From positions 2,819,290 to 2,883,289 of the forward strand of contig CM067589.1 in the NCBI GenBank assembly GCA_034336665.1: a DNA stretch of 64,000 nt, written 5' to 3'. Positions 10,566-37,349 of this stretch are shown piece by piece. Below the pieces are notes generated by a model. It was given only the letters and a program-made list of their open reading frames with translations. It was not told the origin of the DNA and searched no databases. The DNA is from Luscinia megarhynchos. Its lineage: Eukaryota > Chordata > Aves > Passeriformes > Turdidae. Both the position numbers and the translations under genes were made by a program. Positions within the stretch are counted from its first letter, which is position 1; each line of letters begins with the position of its first letter.

Positions 10566-13430
10566 TCTAGCTCCTGCCCTCCCTGTTTCACCCCTGTTGC
10601 CCCCAGCCCCTGCCTGCCCCACAGCTCTGGGGACCTGGTCCTCTTCTCCCCAACCCCTCTCCTGGGCTGCAGCCCCAGCCTCAGCTCCTGGCCCCAGCTC
10701 CTCTGTTTCTGTTAAATAATGGACGCTTTGACCTAATTTTGCAGCTTCCTCATGGCGGGGGGGTGTTGGGGGCTCCAAATGGGGGGGCAGTGGGAGGGGA
10801 TGAGGCTCTGCTTGTGTCCCACATCCCTCCATCCCACCCTCCCTCTGCCATCCCACCCTGTCCCCCAGGACCCCTGGCTGCCCCTCAGCAGCTCCTGGCC
10901 AGGGATGGGGGCGTTGGTGCTGGGGGAGGATGTGGTACTGGAGTCCCCGGCGTGCCTCAGTTTCCCTGTGCCCAGGGGTGGCCCTGCCATGTCCCAGCTC
11001 CACCCCAGCTCTGTGGCATCCCTGCAGGTCACAGGACACGGGGACATTTGCACCGGGTGCCCAGTACAAGGACACAAAGGGGAGCCTGGTGGGTGCCACC
11101 ACAAACTGGGCAGCCCCCTCTCTCTGCCACTGCAGGGAGACACTTTGGGGACACGTCGGTGCCTGCTGGCCGTGGGGAGCAGCGGGGAAGCCGAGGCGGG
11201 GGGGCACGGGGGGATCTGGGAGCCCGCGGGCCCGAGCGGCGCGGGCTCAGCGCTGGCTGCCGGCGCTATTTATAGCCGGCACTGCCGTGTGTCGGACGTG
11301 TGCGGCCGCACGGGCGGGCGCCGGGGTCAGCCCAGGCTGTGCCCGCTCTGGGCTGTGTCCCGGTGCCCTCACCACATCAGGGGCTCTGGGGGACCTTGTC
11401 CCTGCCCTTCCCACACCGTGGGGCTCAGCGGGCACCGTGACCCAGCCAGCTGTCCCCAGGCTCTGGGGCTCAGTGGGTACCGGCATCGTCCTGCCTGGGG
11501 CAGAGCTGGGCTGAGCCTGGGCTGCCTGCGGGTCCCCAGCTCCCCACGGTCCTGCCCTGTGCCAGCCTCGGGGAGTGGCACAGCCCCACAGCACCCACGG
11601 TCAGGAAGGAAGCGCCTGGCAGCGTGCGGGTCCGCGGTGACGCGGTGGTGATGCAGGCAGGCGTCCTTGTCCCTCTGTGCCCCCGGGTGCGGCTCCCTGT
11701 GTCCTCCCATGGGGATGGGTGAGGTGATGGTGGCACAGGCAGGGCATGGGGACACCCCCACACCTGGGCCAGGCTGGCTGCAGTGGGCAACCCACAGGGA
11801 GTCCCTGTCGTGTCCTGACTAAATGTGTGGGGCTGGGGACAGCAGGGCAGCGTAAGGGACATGTCCCCCCCCTTGCCATGCCAGTGCCAGCTCCAGCTCC
11901 ACTCTGCCGCAGTGGATGAAAAATCGATGGCGCAGCTGGATCCAGGCGCGTGGGTGCCGGAGCTGCCGTTCGTCACCGCGGGCTGGCAGCGCTGCGGCGA
12001 GGCGAGGGGACACCCGGGCCACCCAGCAGCCGTGTGGGGAGGCCGAGGGGGCCGCTGGGGTCCTGTCCCCCCACTCCAGCACACGCGTGCCCGCGTGCCC
12101 TGTCCCCGCACACACGCGTGCCATGCCCACGGGGCCGGGCTGTGCCCTGGGCAGCCCCACACGCGCGTGTCCGGCCCAGGCGCGCGGCGGGGGCTCGGTG
12201 TCCCCTCGGCGGTGTCCCCGGCGCCCCGGCTGCCTCGCTGTCCTCCCTTGCACTCTCCTTACATAAGCGGCCACGTGGCGGGCACGGCCGCCTCCCGCCG
12301 CGCCGTCACCGCCGGCACCCAGATTCCATCTGACAGCCCCTTTCCGCCCGGCTGCTCCCGCCTGGCACCGGGAACGGGGGTGCGGGGCGGGACCCCGGGC
12401 GACCCCGCCGCGCCCGGCCCGTGGGGCCTCGGCGGGACGGGGACACGGCCGCCCTGTCCTCGTGGCACCGCCCGCCGCGCCCTGGCACCCGCCGCTGTCC
12501 TGCCCGCCCCGCCGGGCCTCGGTGCCGCGACGCCGCGGGACGGGCGGCGCCCCACGGCCGGGCCGGCGAGGGGCTCAGTCCCGCGGGGCTGTGCTCGGGG
12601 GTCCCCGGTGGGAGCGGAGGGGGGTCGGGGCTGGCCGCCGTGCACATCTGGGAGTGATTTGGCACATTCCACTGGGCTGAGCACATGCCGGCGCCTGGGC
12701 CCCGGTGTGCGGGGAGGGGGCCAGGGGCTGCTCCGGGGCCTGGCTGCCCGTGACCGGCCAGGGTGTCCAAGCTCCTTCTGGTGAGCACACGGGGGAAACT
12801 GAGGCACGGGAATGTGCTGAGTGCCCTGGTGGGCACCACCACCCTCCTGTGTGGGCACTGTGGGATCCTGACAGGCACCCAGGGGTCCTGGGCAGCAGGG
12901 GGCCAGTGTGACTCCCCCTGGGGCATGTGCTGAGGCTGCCTACACTCCTCACATGTGTCTTCACTGCCCTCCCAGCCCTGGTGCCGCACGGTCTGGGCTG
13001 TGCTGCCTGGTGCATGGCCTCGGGTGCCCTTTCTCCCTCCCAGAATGTGGCTGGGTGTCCATGTCTCCATTGCCATCCCCTTCTAGGGTCAGCCTCTCTC
13101 TGGGGACAGACAGACAGAGCAGGGGATCCCCCTGGGAACAGGCACTCTGTAGCCCCAGGGTGCCATAGGTGCCCTCAGCCCTTCCCCTCTGAGCCTGGGG
13201 CCGCAGCTCGGGGACTCCCCATCCCTCTCCCCTCTTCCCCCCGGTGTGTTCCCATCTCTTCCCTGCACCCCTGGAGCACCCACTCTGTGTTGTTCCCTTA
13301 TGTGTGCCCCAGTACCCCACCCGGGGGGTGGGTGTGGGTATCCAGAGGCAGGGAAGAGGGAAGCAGGCTGGGGGGGGCGTTGGAGCACCTCCTCCTGTGA
13401 GAGTGGGGGGAAGAAGGGCAACAGGGGCAC
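10566..13430. other. Intergenic region between CDC6 and RARA
   Basis: No gene is supported here; the overlapping frames on both strands are what GC-rich DNA produces by chance. Visible items are a MEF2-type motif at 11266–11275 and a possible regulatory block around 12250–12370 with an E-box (CACGTG near 12270). Confidence 0.6.
11266..11275. promoter_or_regulatory. MEF2-consensus / TATA-like element
   Basis: CTATTTATAG fits the MEF2 consensus YTAWWWWTAR exactly and is an AT island flanked on both sides by GCCGGC. It could also act as a TATA box. No transcript starting here can be shown from sequence. Confidence 0.4.
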
Positions 13431-13652
13431 CGAGGTGGCGGTGCGCGGCCCCTTTAAGAGCCCCCCCATCCCCCGGCGCGGCGCGCGCACCCACTTTCTC
13501 CCCTTCCGCTTTCTGGAGACTTCAAAGAGTTACAAAGCAGCGCTGGCCCCGCCCCCGCCCCGCCCCCGCCCGTGCTCCATTGGCCGGCGGGGCGGAGCGG
13601 GGGCGTGGTCCCCGGAATGGGGGCGTGGCCTCGTCCCGCTTCCCCCCGCCCT

Positions 13653-13684
<32 letters not shown>

Positions 13685-13925
13685 CCGCCCGGCCCAGCCC
13701 CGGGTAAAGTTTCCCCGCGAGCACATGACTCGCAATGGCCGCGGCCGCCGCTCGGTGAACCCCCCCGGGAACCCCCACCCCACCCCTCCCTCACCCCTCT
13801 AAGCCGGGGCGAACCCCCCGCCCCCCTTCCCCCCGCTCCTTCCCGGTGCCGCCGCCATGCAGCCACCACCGGGAACTCCCCGGGCTTTAAGGATTTCGGT
13901 GTTGGAGTCTCCGTGAGCAGGTAAT
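13430..13925 (+). promoter_or_regulatory. RARA: RARA alpha1 promoter (P1), CpG island and probable first exon
   Basis: A dense CpG island with several GC boxes (CCCCGCCC near 13551–13568) and inverted CCAAT (ATTGG at 13579–13583). A GCC trinucleotide run of about ten copies lies at 13656–13686. A plausible noncoding exon ends GTGAGCAG at 13920 with a GTAATG donor at 13921. It would splice to the acceptor at 20450–20451 before the alpha1 start codon. Homologous genes have a long first intron, which fits. Exact exon limits and start sites cannot be fixed from sequence. Confidence 0.55.
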
Positions 13926-16900
13926 GAGGGGGCTCTGGATCTACCCGTGGGAGCGGGGTTGGGAAGGAGGGTCTTGATGCGGCTCGGGTACCGCCTCTGG
14001 GGATCCCCCTCCGGTAACGGGTGATCCCGGGGTTCCCGCAGCGGGGGAGGGACTCCGCCGGGCTGCGGCTGCCGGGAGCACCGGAGCCGCAGCGGCTTCG
14101 GGATCGCGGCTTTGGCCTCTGCCTCCTACACTGGGCTTGGGGGTGCTGGAGTTCCCTCTCCCGGTACCGACCGCCTGGGCGCTCCCGAGCGGCAGCGCTG
14201 CCCCCCCACCCCCGGACGGAGGCTCCGGTAGCCTCCATACCCCGCCGGGGCCGGACCACCGGCACACAGCGCGGTGCTGGGGAGCCCTCCCCAGGATTAC
14301 CGGGCTCCCCGGGCCGCCGGTGCGCGCAGCCACATTCCCCCGGCGGGGGCGGGGTGGGGGGGCCGGGGCCGCTTCCCCTTTTCGGGGTGCGGCGGGGCCG
14401 GGGCCCGGCGGGGGAGCGGGGCCGGGAGCGCGGGGGGGCGGCGGGGGCCGGGGGCCGGGGGGCGGGAGCGGCGTCTGCGCCGTTTCCTGGCCGGCGGGCG
14501 GAGGAAGCCATCGCTCTGCGCGGCTGACAGGGCGGCGGCGGGCGGGGGGGCCCGGGGGAGCCGGGCGGGGGGCGGCGGGGCCGGGGAAGGGACCAGCGGC
14601 CGCCGCCTCCCTCCCGCAGCAGCTGCCCGGGGCCGGGCCGGGGGCGGCGGAGCCCCCGCGGGCTCTGCGTGGGGGTGGGCGGGTGGGGGGTGCTGTCCCC
14701 GGGTGTTCGACCCCGACAGAGCGGGGACCCCCCCGGCCACCGGGAGCAGCACCCCAGGCTGGGGCGGGCCGGTGCGGAGACAAATCTGTGCCTGTGTCCC
14801 CCAAATCTGTGCCTCTGACCTTTGACCTCGTTGGTGGCAGGGGCCGCCCCGCAGCGCGGTGGGCGCTGTTGGGGGATGTGGGGGTTCCCCAAGCCGGTCC
14901 CCCCGCCCCGGGGAGCCGCGCAGGCACCGGCTGGTGGCTGCGGGTGCAGCACCCGCCGCGTCCCCGCGCCGGGATTAGCGGGTGACGGCTCGGTGGCTTA
15001 GCGGCCCCGCGGCCACTGCTCCCGGGCCATATGTCACCGGTGGGCCCCCACCCTGCCCTTGGGGGTGACCTTGCTGCGTCTCGAGGATGCGCCTGCTCCC
15101 GTGGGTGCTCGCACCAGGGATGCCCGTGGGTCACCCGGTGGGTGTCTGCCCCCTTTGCCCGTTGCTCGCGGTCCCCCCAGGTGACACGGCCACCGACAGT
15201 GGGATGGCAGGAGCCGGGCAGTGCCCTGCGCCTCATCCGGCGCTGCCTGATGCCTGTGGCTGCTCCATCCCACAGGGACGCCTGGTTTCACCCAGCTGTC
15301 CTCGCACATCCTCCGTGTCCCCGCGCTTGGTCCCTGTGGCAGGAGCAGCGTCGCGGCCGCGGAGCCTGGGGACGGCTGTGCCACCGCCACCGCCTGCCCT
15401 GCGGCGCTGGGATTCACCATCCCGCCGCTCCAGATCTATTTATATCCAGGAGGTTCTGGTGTGACAACGTGCCACATTTGGCCGCGCGTGCCCTGAGCCA
15501 CAGCGCCCTGAGCCTGGAGCTGTCCTGGCAATGTCCAGCGCCGATGTCAGTGCTGCCATGAAGAGGGGTGGCTGAGCTCTGGGGTCCCCCCAGCCCTTTT
15601 TGGGGCGCTGTTGCAGCACGTCAGAGCTGGGGGAACCGCGAGTCCCCTGCAGTGCGTGCCTGGAGCCTCAAGGTGCCCCATGCCATGGGGCACCCCTGTG
15701 CCGCAGGGTCCCCTGGCAGCGCCAGCCCCGGGGGGGCCGCAGCGGGTGCGGGGGGTGCGATCATATCTGCGGTGACACATGTGCTGATTACGGAAAATGG
15801 GTTAATCTCCCTGCGGCTGGAGGCGGCTTAGCGGGGGGTGGCTCGTGGCAGGGCCCGGCGAGGGGCCGCGTGCGCCCGCCGTGGCCTCCGCTGTCCCCGC
15901 TGAGCCCCGGCTGCCAGGCAGTGACAAGGGACATGGCAAGGGGACGTGGCAGCGGCACCCGGCTGCCTGCCCGCCGCAGCCAGCCCGGGCGCGACGCGGT
16001 GGGTCGCGGTGGCTGCGGCACCGGGCGGTTTGGACCCCCCAGGTACATCAGGTCTGTGCTCCCGGGAGCCTGCCCAGGCCGGGGGCACCGTGCCACCAAA
16101 TCCCGGTGTCCGGGGGTGTCGCGCAGCCGCCTGCCCGCCGTGTCCCCCCGCGCCGTGTCCCGAGCGGCCCCGTGCCAGCTGCACTTGTCTGCCGGCTGTC
16201 GCCGAGCCAGCGAGGGCTGTCTGGGGCCGCGCTGTTCCCGGCACGCCATTCCCAGGGCGCCGGCTGCCGCCGCAGCCTCGGCTAAAAACAACCGGGACTG
16301 CCGCGAGTGGCTGCCGGGGCACCATCCCCCTGCATCTCCGGGAGCCCCTGGGGAGCTGGGATGAACTGGGATGGGGCGCTCTGCGACCGTGAGCCGTGCG
16401 CCTGCTTTCATCCTGAAGGGTTGGGATGCAGGCTGGGGATTGGGCTGTACCTGGGGATGTCCCCTCCATGGCAGGCAGTGGTGGGTGTGGGGTGTGCCCC
16501 CAGGGTGCTGGGAGGGCAGCAGGTCACGCTGGACCTTTGGGACTGGCCTGCTGCTCTCACTGCACCCAGGGTGCAGCCAGGCCGGAGCGGTGCTGGTGGT
16601 GGTGTGGCACAGCTGTGGCCATCCCAGGGGCCGTGGCGGGGGCCGGGGCACCTGTTCCCGCAGAAGAATGGCGTGTCTGGTGCTGGGTGCGGGAGGTGTA
16701 ACCGGAGCGGCGCGTTCCCGGCGTAACCGGAGTCGGCCCGGCCGCAACAGGTGGAATTTCAGTTTGTGGCTCCCGGCGGCAGTGAGATGTGGGGTGCTGG
16801 GGTGAGGACCCCACACTACAGGGCCAGCAGTGACTCCCTGGGGTGCCCGTGTGCCTCCATGGACGCCATCCCTGCCAGCACAGTGTCCCCATGGCCAGTG

Positions 16901-19900
16901 TGGTGTCCCCTTCCCTGTGTCTGTGCTGGGGGAGCGGTGGTGGCTCGGCGTGTCGTGCAGTTGGTGTTGGGATGCAGGAACACCATTGCTGCCCAGGGAT
17001 CTGTGGTGGGGCTGAGCCAGCCCCTGGGTTGGCTGCTGGCCCTGGGGAGTAGGATGTAGGTCCTGGGGTCTGCGCTGGCCTCAGCATCCTCAGATTCCTG
17101 TTCCCAGCAGCCCCAACTCCGGCAGCACACGCTGCCTGGCCGAGTGTGTGCCGCTGGCTCCGGCCGTGCCGCAGGCTGGGCATGATTCACGCCTGCCCGG
17201 GGACGTGAGAAACGTGACGGTGACTCACCGTGGAGAGCTTGGGGGATACGGGGAGAGGGTCTCTCTCAGCAGCCCTGCCAGAGGGGCACCTCACCACCCC
17301 TGCACAGCACTGGCTCGCCCGGGGGGGCCCGGAGGGGCCGGTGGTGGCGGGGGGCAGCGGGGGGCAGCCAGGCACTTGGCCTCGCGTGCGAGGCCACCCC
17401 GGGCTGGCTCTGCTGCCAGCGAGGAAACCACAGGCTGCAACCACAGCGGCTCCGCAGGCGCTTCCTGCCCTGCCCGGAGGCTGCCATCCTGTGCCCCCGC
17501 ACCCCGGCACGGCAACCCCGCTCTGCCCGCACACCGTGGGGCAGCCTGGCGCCGCGAGGGTCCCCGTGGCCTGTTCTGGTGAGGGTGGGGGACGTACGCA
17601 GCAGCCGCTGCCAGATTTGGGGAGTGCAGGATGCCGCGGTGGTGCACCCTGCGATGGCAGCGGGGACAAGGGCTTGGGGTGGCAGGTCAGTGGGGTCATT
17701 AGTCAATGGGGTGATGCGTCAGTGGGGTGACAGACTCTAGGGTGGCAGGGAAGCAGGGTGAGAGAGTCTGGGGTGACGGGGGCTGTGACAACGGGGCCAG
17801 GACTGAACTGAAACCTGTCCGCCTGGGAATCGAGAGTGGCAAAGGGGAAGCTGCGGCCTGGAGCACGGTGCCCGCCGGCGTGACAGGAAGGGCTGGGTCA
17901 CTGCCCGCTGCCCTGCCAGGCACCCCCGGGCCCGCTGGCCCCCCGTGCCGGGGGTGCAAGGGCGGTGCCCCCGCTCACCGGCGTGTCACATCCGGGCGCT
18001 GGTGCTGCCATCGCCGTGTGCCCCGACAGGAAGCACAGCTGGGTTTGGGGGAGTGACACGGTTCGGGGCTGGGGAGCTGCCTGCTCCGGGGGTTTTGGGG
18101 GGTGTCAGGGTGGGCTGGAGGTGCAGCTGGCTGGGGTGGTCACTGGGGAGGGGGTGTGGCCATCCTGGTGGGATCTTGGTTGCTCTGCGGTCGATGCTGG
18201 CTGTGCTGGAGGTGGCTGTGGGCACTGAACCCAGCCTGGGGGGTCACACTGGGGGGCTGTCTTTTAGGAAGTGATTTTTCTGGGGGACCGTGCCCGTGCT
18301 GCTTCCATGTCTGGGTGTGCACACGTTTTTGCAGAGCGCTTTGTGCTCTTTGGGGTCACAGTGGGATGGTGGCTTGGGCAGCCGTGTCCCACCCCAGTTG
18401 TGTCCCCCCACCAGCCGTGGCTCCCCAGATTAAGTCCCCAGCTAGCCCCACTGGTGGCACTGGGAATAGGCTGATCTGCGTGTCCGTGTGTCTGTCCATC
18501 CGCTCCCGGGGGCCACCCCCGGCCTGGGTGGGAGGTTCCTCGTGGCTGGATTTGGCCCGGGCCCTGCAGCAACGTTTTCCACGGGGCTGGAACGAGGCTC
18601 TGGATTCCAGGAAGCTCCGGGCCTCGTCCAGCTCCTGCGGGGACTGGAGGAAAAGGCGTTGGGGCGGGTGAGCATGGGCCCTGCTGAGGGGCTGCACCGC
18701 CCCTGGCCCCACACTGCTGACCTGGGGGGCTCTGGGAATGCAGCTCAGTCAGAACATCCAGGACCCCCATTTGGGACACACAGGACCCACATTTGGGATG
18801 CCCACACCCCGCTAGTTGGGGAGCAGCTGTTGGTGGGGGCTGTGGCAGCACATGGTCCCAGGGGAGCTCCTCTGATCAGCAGCTCCTCCTGCCCACCACG
18901 ACCCACAGGAGCAAGGCTGGCCATGATCCCCAGACCCTCCTGGCCACTGCTGGCCGTGTGGAGCGTTGGGAAGGGGGGTCACTGGGGTGCATGGTGACCA
19001 GCCCGGCGGCGCTGGCCTCGCTCGGTCCCTGGCCGGCGGCGGGGGGGCCTGAGCGGGTTGAGTAATTGGGCCCCGGCACGGCTGGCGCGGTGCCCGGCAA
19101 GCACTTGGCACCGGCAAACATAAACAGTTCTTCCCGCGCCTCCCGCCCCTGGCTCCCCCTGGCCAGCACAACTCGGGGGCCATGGCCTGGCCGGGGGCCA
19201 TGGGCAGCCCCCTACACCGCAGGCCGGGGTCTCTGCAGTGCCATGTGTGCACCCCACGCAGGGACTGTCCCCAGTGCGATGCTGAGCCAGTGTCCAGCAC
19301 CATGCCCTGGCAATGCCTGTGGGAATTCCCCCCTGTGCTGGAGGGGATGTGACAGCCACTGATGGGTGCCCACACCAGGGGTGACAGTACCATCGGTGTC
19401 CCCATGGGTGCTTCCCGCTGGGTCACTGGGTGCTGGTGTGAGTCGGGAGAACGGGGGTCCTGCCTCCAGTGGGTGCACCCAGCTGGGTTCTGGGGGGGCG
19501 GGCAGGGCCATGCCCATCCCGGCCCCTCCCCAGCGCCTTGCCGGGCGGCCCAGCCTTGTTCCTCTGGATCCTTTTCCGCCTCCGCGGGGCCGGGAGCCAG
19601 CACTCTCGGCAAATAAACAGCCCCCGCCGGGCCCCGCGCCAGCACTTAAATAAACAGCCAGCCTGGGATTGTGAAAGCCCCGCGCCCCCTCTTCCCACCG
19701 CCCCCCGACTGGCCAGGCCCGAGGGTCCGTGCCCACCAGCCTGGCGTGGGAGCTGCCGGCACAGGCACGGCCTGGCACGTGGCACATGGCACACGGCGTG
19801 GGGCGGGGGCTGCGTCACGATGGGCACGGCCCAGCCCTGCGGCTGGCTGAGCCCCCCGGTGCTGAGCCCCCTCCCTCTGCGGCCGGGGCTGAGCCCCCTC

Positions 19901-20451
19901 GGGATCCGCGCGCGGAGCCGCAGTGGGCGCGTGGCCGTGACGGCAGAGCCAGCCTGGAGCAGAGCCGCTGTCCTCAGGGGACCCCAGTGTGCCCGTGTCC
20001 CCCCCCCACCTTGTCCCCAGCTGCCCTGCAACCCCCCAGGCTGGGGCAGGGGCTGCTGCCCCCAGGCCCTGCTGTGTGCCCCATCTCCCATGCCTGGCCT
20101 CGCAGAGCAGGTTTGGGGTCATGGCGTGCCCTTTGGCTGGAGGGGGTGCCCTATGGGGCCACAGTGTCCCCAGACCGTCCCCACACCGTCCCCCTGTCCC
20201 CCCCAGTCAGCTAAGCTGGGATTAGCGAGCTGCGCCTGCCGGTGCCGCCGTCCCGGTGTCGTTAATCGGGGGGATCGGCGTTAATCCCACACGGAGCCCC
20301 AGCCCCGGCCGGCTGCGCCCTCCTGGGGCCGGCAGGGGACGTGGCCCTGGGGGGGCTGGGGAAACTGAGGCACGGCTGGTGGGTGACCCCACGGGGTGGG
20401 GGTCAGTGGTCCCAGCCCCTCTGCTGATGCCCCTCTCTGCTTCCCCCACAG
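13921..20451 (+). other. RARA: RARA first intron (P1 to the alpha1 coding exon)
   Basis: About 6.5 kb, GC-rich and without a supported gene; long frames such as 13522–15236 on the minus strand are CpG-island shadows. It holds a perfect DR1 nuclear-receptor site at 14816–14828. An AT island with a TATA/MEF2-like core (TCTATTTATATCC) lies at 15431–15443. A small GTCAGTGGGGT-type triplication lies near 17685–17735. Three ATAAACA forkhead-type motifs are at 19120–19126, 19613–19619 and 19650–19656. Confidence 0.6.
14816..14828 (-). promoter_or_regulatory. Perfect DR1 nuclear-receptor element
   Basis: On the minus strand the bases read AGGTCA-A-AGGTCA, two consensus half-sites one base apart. DR1 elements bind RXR heterodimers, PPAR/RXR, HNF4 and COUP-TF. 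The site lies about 900 bases inside the RARA transcription unit. The sequence match is exact; function is inferred. Confidence 0.6.
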
Positions 20452-20561
20452 GACCAGCGCCAGCTGTGAGGACAGCCCGGCGGCAGGGCACCCGCGGGCC
20501 CCATGCTCTGCTCGCCCCCGGGACCCCGCGCCTGAGAGCCCCCCGCACCGGAGACCCCAGC

Positions 20562-35367
<14,806 letters not shown>

Positions 35368-36060
35368 CCCGCGCCCGGCGCGCACAGGACAGAGCACGGG
35401 GGGAGTCCCTGCGCCCGGCCCGGCTGCAGCCCCTCCCGGGCGGACTCGGCAGCCCCCCCGCGGGGACCCCCCAGCCCCGGGCCCAGCGCCTTGGTTGAGT
35501 CACATTTCAGGGGCGCGGGGACCTCGGGGGCGCCCCCGGCCCCACCAGCACCAGCACCCACGGGATCGCGACCACCGAGCCACGCCCCCCCCCCCACCCC
35601 GCCCCGGCCGTCCGCGGGGGGGGCCCGGCCAGCCCCGCACGCCGAGGAAGCAGAGTCATTTAAAAGAGAAAAGAAAGCAAAGTATATATATATAAATATC
35701 TATAAATATCTATAAATACGTTTTAAAACCTTTGTAAAAGTTTGGAGGGGTTTTTAGGCCTGTGCAGGTGGAGGGGGCACGGCGGGCGCTGCCGGGGGAG
35801 GGGGGGGGCACACGGTTTATTATTATTAAATTCTTTTTTTTTTGTTGTTGTTGTTGAGATTTTAGTGGATTTAGAGTCGGGGGGCACCGGGCGGGCCCTG
35901 CCCCGGCCCCCCAGGCGGGGAGGGGACTGCGGGGGGCACAGGGTGGTGCCAGTCCCGGCCTCGCGGGGATGGGGGGCCCGGCCCTGCCGGCACGGGGAGG
36001 ACGGGGAGGGGGGACTGGGGGGGCTGGCTCCAGAATAAAGTTTATTTATTCTAGTGCCCG
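35368..36060 (+). other. RARA: RARA 3' untranslated region and poly(A) signal
   Basis: GC-rich start, then an AT-rich stretch of TATAAATATC repeats at 35682–35720 and a T/GTT run at 35831–35855. AATAAA at 36034–36039 is the terminal signal. Cleavage near 36055 is inferred. The same bases carry a signal on the opposite strand for GJD3. Confidence 0.75.
36034..36050. terminator. Back-to-back poly(A) signals of RARA (+) and GJD3 (−)
   Basis: AATAAA (36034–36039), one G, then TTTATTTATT (36041–36050), which on the minus strand reads AATAAATAAA. Both converging genes would end here, with 3' ends overlapping by a few tens of bases if cleavage follows at the usual distance. Confidence 0.7.
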
Positions 36061-36629
36061 GCTCGTTATTCTTGTGGGGGTACCAGGGGAGGAGGGGGTG
36101 CAGGGGTGGGGAGGAGATGGTCAGGCTGTGGCACCCCAGCTCCTGCTTGAGGGGAGATGTTCTTTGCTGCAGGAGGGCAGCCCAAGACCCTTCCCCATAC
36201 CGTTCTCCCTGTCTGGTCATCCCCAAAAGCTGGGACAGAACACTTTGGGGTCCCCCCCAGGCCTCTAAAGCTCTGACCTTCCCACTCCTGAGGCCACAGT
36301 CACGTCCCTCTATGCCAGGGACCAGCCCTGATGCATTTGTGTCACTCTCAGCACAAGGTCTGGGGGCAGCCCTGTCCCCCCCCATGGTAGGCTGGGGGGT
36401 CAGGGGTGTTCCTGCCACTATGCAGGGATGGGACCTGTTTGTTTTCTTTTTGTCCGTATTTTTTTTCCAGCAGCTGCCGGGTGAGGCCCATCCGCCGGCC
36501 ACAACAGGAACCGGGGGCAGCGGGGCACAGCCCAGCCCGGCCCGGCCCGGGTTCCCTGGCACGACCGGGGCCGAGACCCCTCTGGGGCAGGGCGATGCGG
36601 GCTGAGAGCGGTCCCCGCAGCGGCAGCGG
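36051..36629 (-). other. GJD3: GJD3 3' untranslated region
   Basis: About 580 bases between the GJD3 stop and the shared poly(A) region, with no coding frame of note. Assigned to GJD3 because the minus-strand AATAAATAAA at 36041–36050 is the first signal after its stop. Confidence 0.5.
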
Positions 36630-37349
36630 TCACACGGTGAGGTCCCCCCGCGGGTGGGGACCGCGGGGTCCCTCTGCAGCCCCCGCCGGCTGCCCCGGAG
36701 CCGCGCCCCGCTCCTGCGGCCGGGGGCAGCAGCCGGGCCGCGCCGGGGGCCCCTTGCGCAGGAGGTGGGCGAGCTCGGCCAGGCTGAGCAGCGCCGACAC
36801 CAGCCCCACCACGAAGTAGAAGTGGATGAAGACGGTTTTCTCGGTGGGGCGGGAGACGAAGCAGTCGACGCGGTGCGGGCAGGGCCGGCGGCGGCAGACG
36901 AAGAGCGGCTGCACCCTGAAGCCGTAGAGCAGCGCCTGGCCCAGCAGGAAGCCCAGCTCGGCCGCGATCCGCGCCACCACGCTGCCCACGTAGAAGGGCT
37001 GGAGGCGGCGGGCGCGCTGGCCCGGAGCCCCCCCGCGCCCCGGCTTGGCCGCCTGGTGCACGGCGAAGATGACGAAAAGGGCGGCGGGCGCCGAGAGCAC
37101 GACGACGTGGAAGACGAGGAAGCGATAGTGGGAGATGGGGAAGGCGGCGTCGTAGCACACGGGTTTGCAGCCCGGCTGTTGGGTGTTACACACGAACTCC
37201 TCCTGCTCGTCCTCGAAGACGTCGCTGCCCACGGTGGCCAGGACCAGGATGCGGAAGAGGAGCATCACCACCAGCCAGAAGCGGCCCACCATGGGCGAGT
37301 GCTCCTGCACGGCGTCCAGCAGCGAGCTCAGGAAGCCCCACTCGCCCAT
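36630..37349 (-). CDS. GJD3: Gap junction protein delta 3 (connexin 31.9 family)
   Basis: Forms intercellular channels as a hexameric plasma-membrane connexon. One coding exon of 239 residues (human 294, the difference being a shorter C-tail). The N-terminus MGEWGFLSSLLDAVQEHSP is typical of connexins. Four membrane segments fall near 21–41, 75–95, 127–147 and 188–208. The first extracellular loop has C-X6-C-X3-C (CNTQQPGCKPVC). The second has C-X4-C-X5-C (CRRRPCPHRVDC) followed by FVSRPTEKTVF. These six cysteines are the connexin signature. The delta-3 assignment rests on resemblance (VVMLLFRILVLATVG, ALLYGFRVQP) and on the position between RARA and TOP2A, as in human. The acceptor CTCCCGCAG lies nine bases upstream of the ATG, so a noncoding exon precedes it. 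Confidence 0.95.
   Translation of the reverse strand: MGEWGFLSSLLDAVQEHSPMVGRFWLVVMLLFRILVLATVGSDVFEDEQEEFVCNTQQPGCKPVCYDAAFPISHYRFLVFHVVVLSAPAALFVIFAVHQAAKPGRGGAPGQRARRLQPFYVGSVVARIAAELGFLLGQALLYGFRVQPLFVCRRRPCPHRVDCFVSRPTEKTVFIHFYFVVGLVSALLSLAELAHLLRKGPPARPGCCPRPQERGAAPGQPAGAAEGPRGPHPRGDLTV

Noticed and set aside
13522..15236. Minus-strand frames of 431–476 codons
   Set aside because: Pro/Arg/Gly-rich shadows of the RARA CpG island; stop codons are scarce at such GC content.
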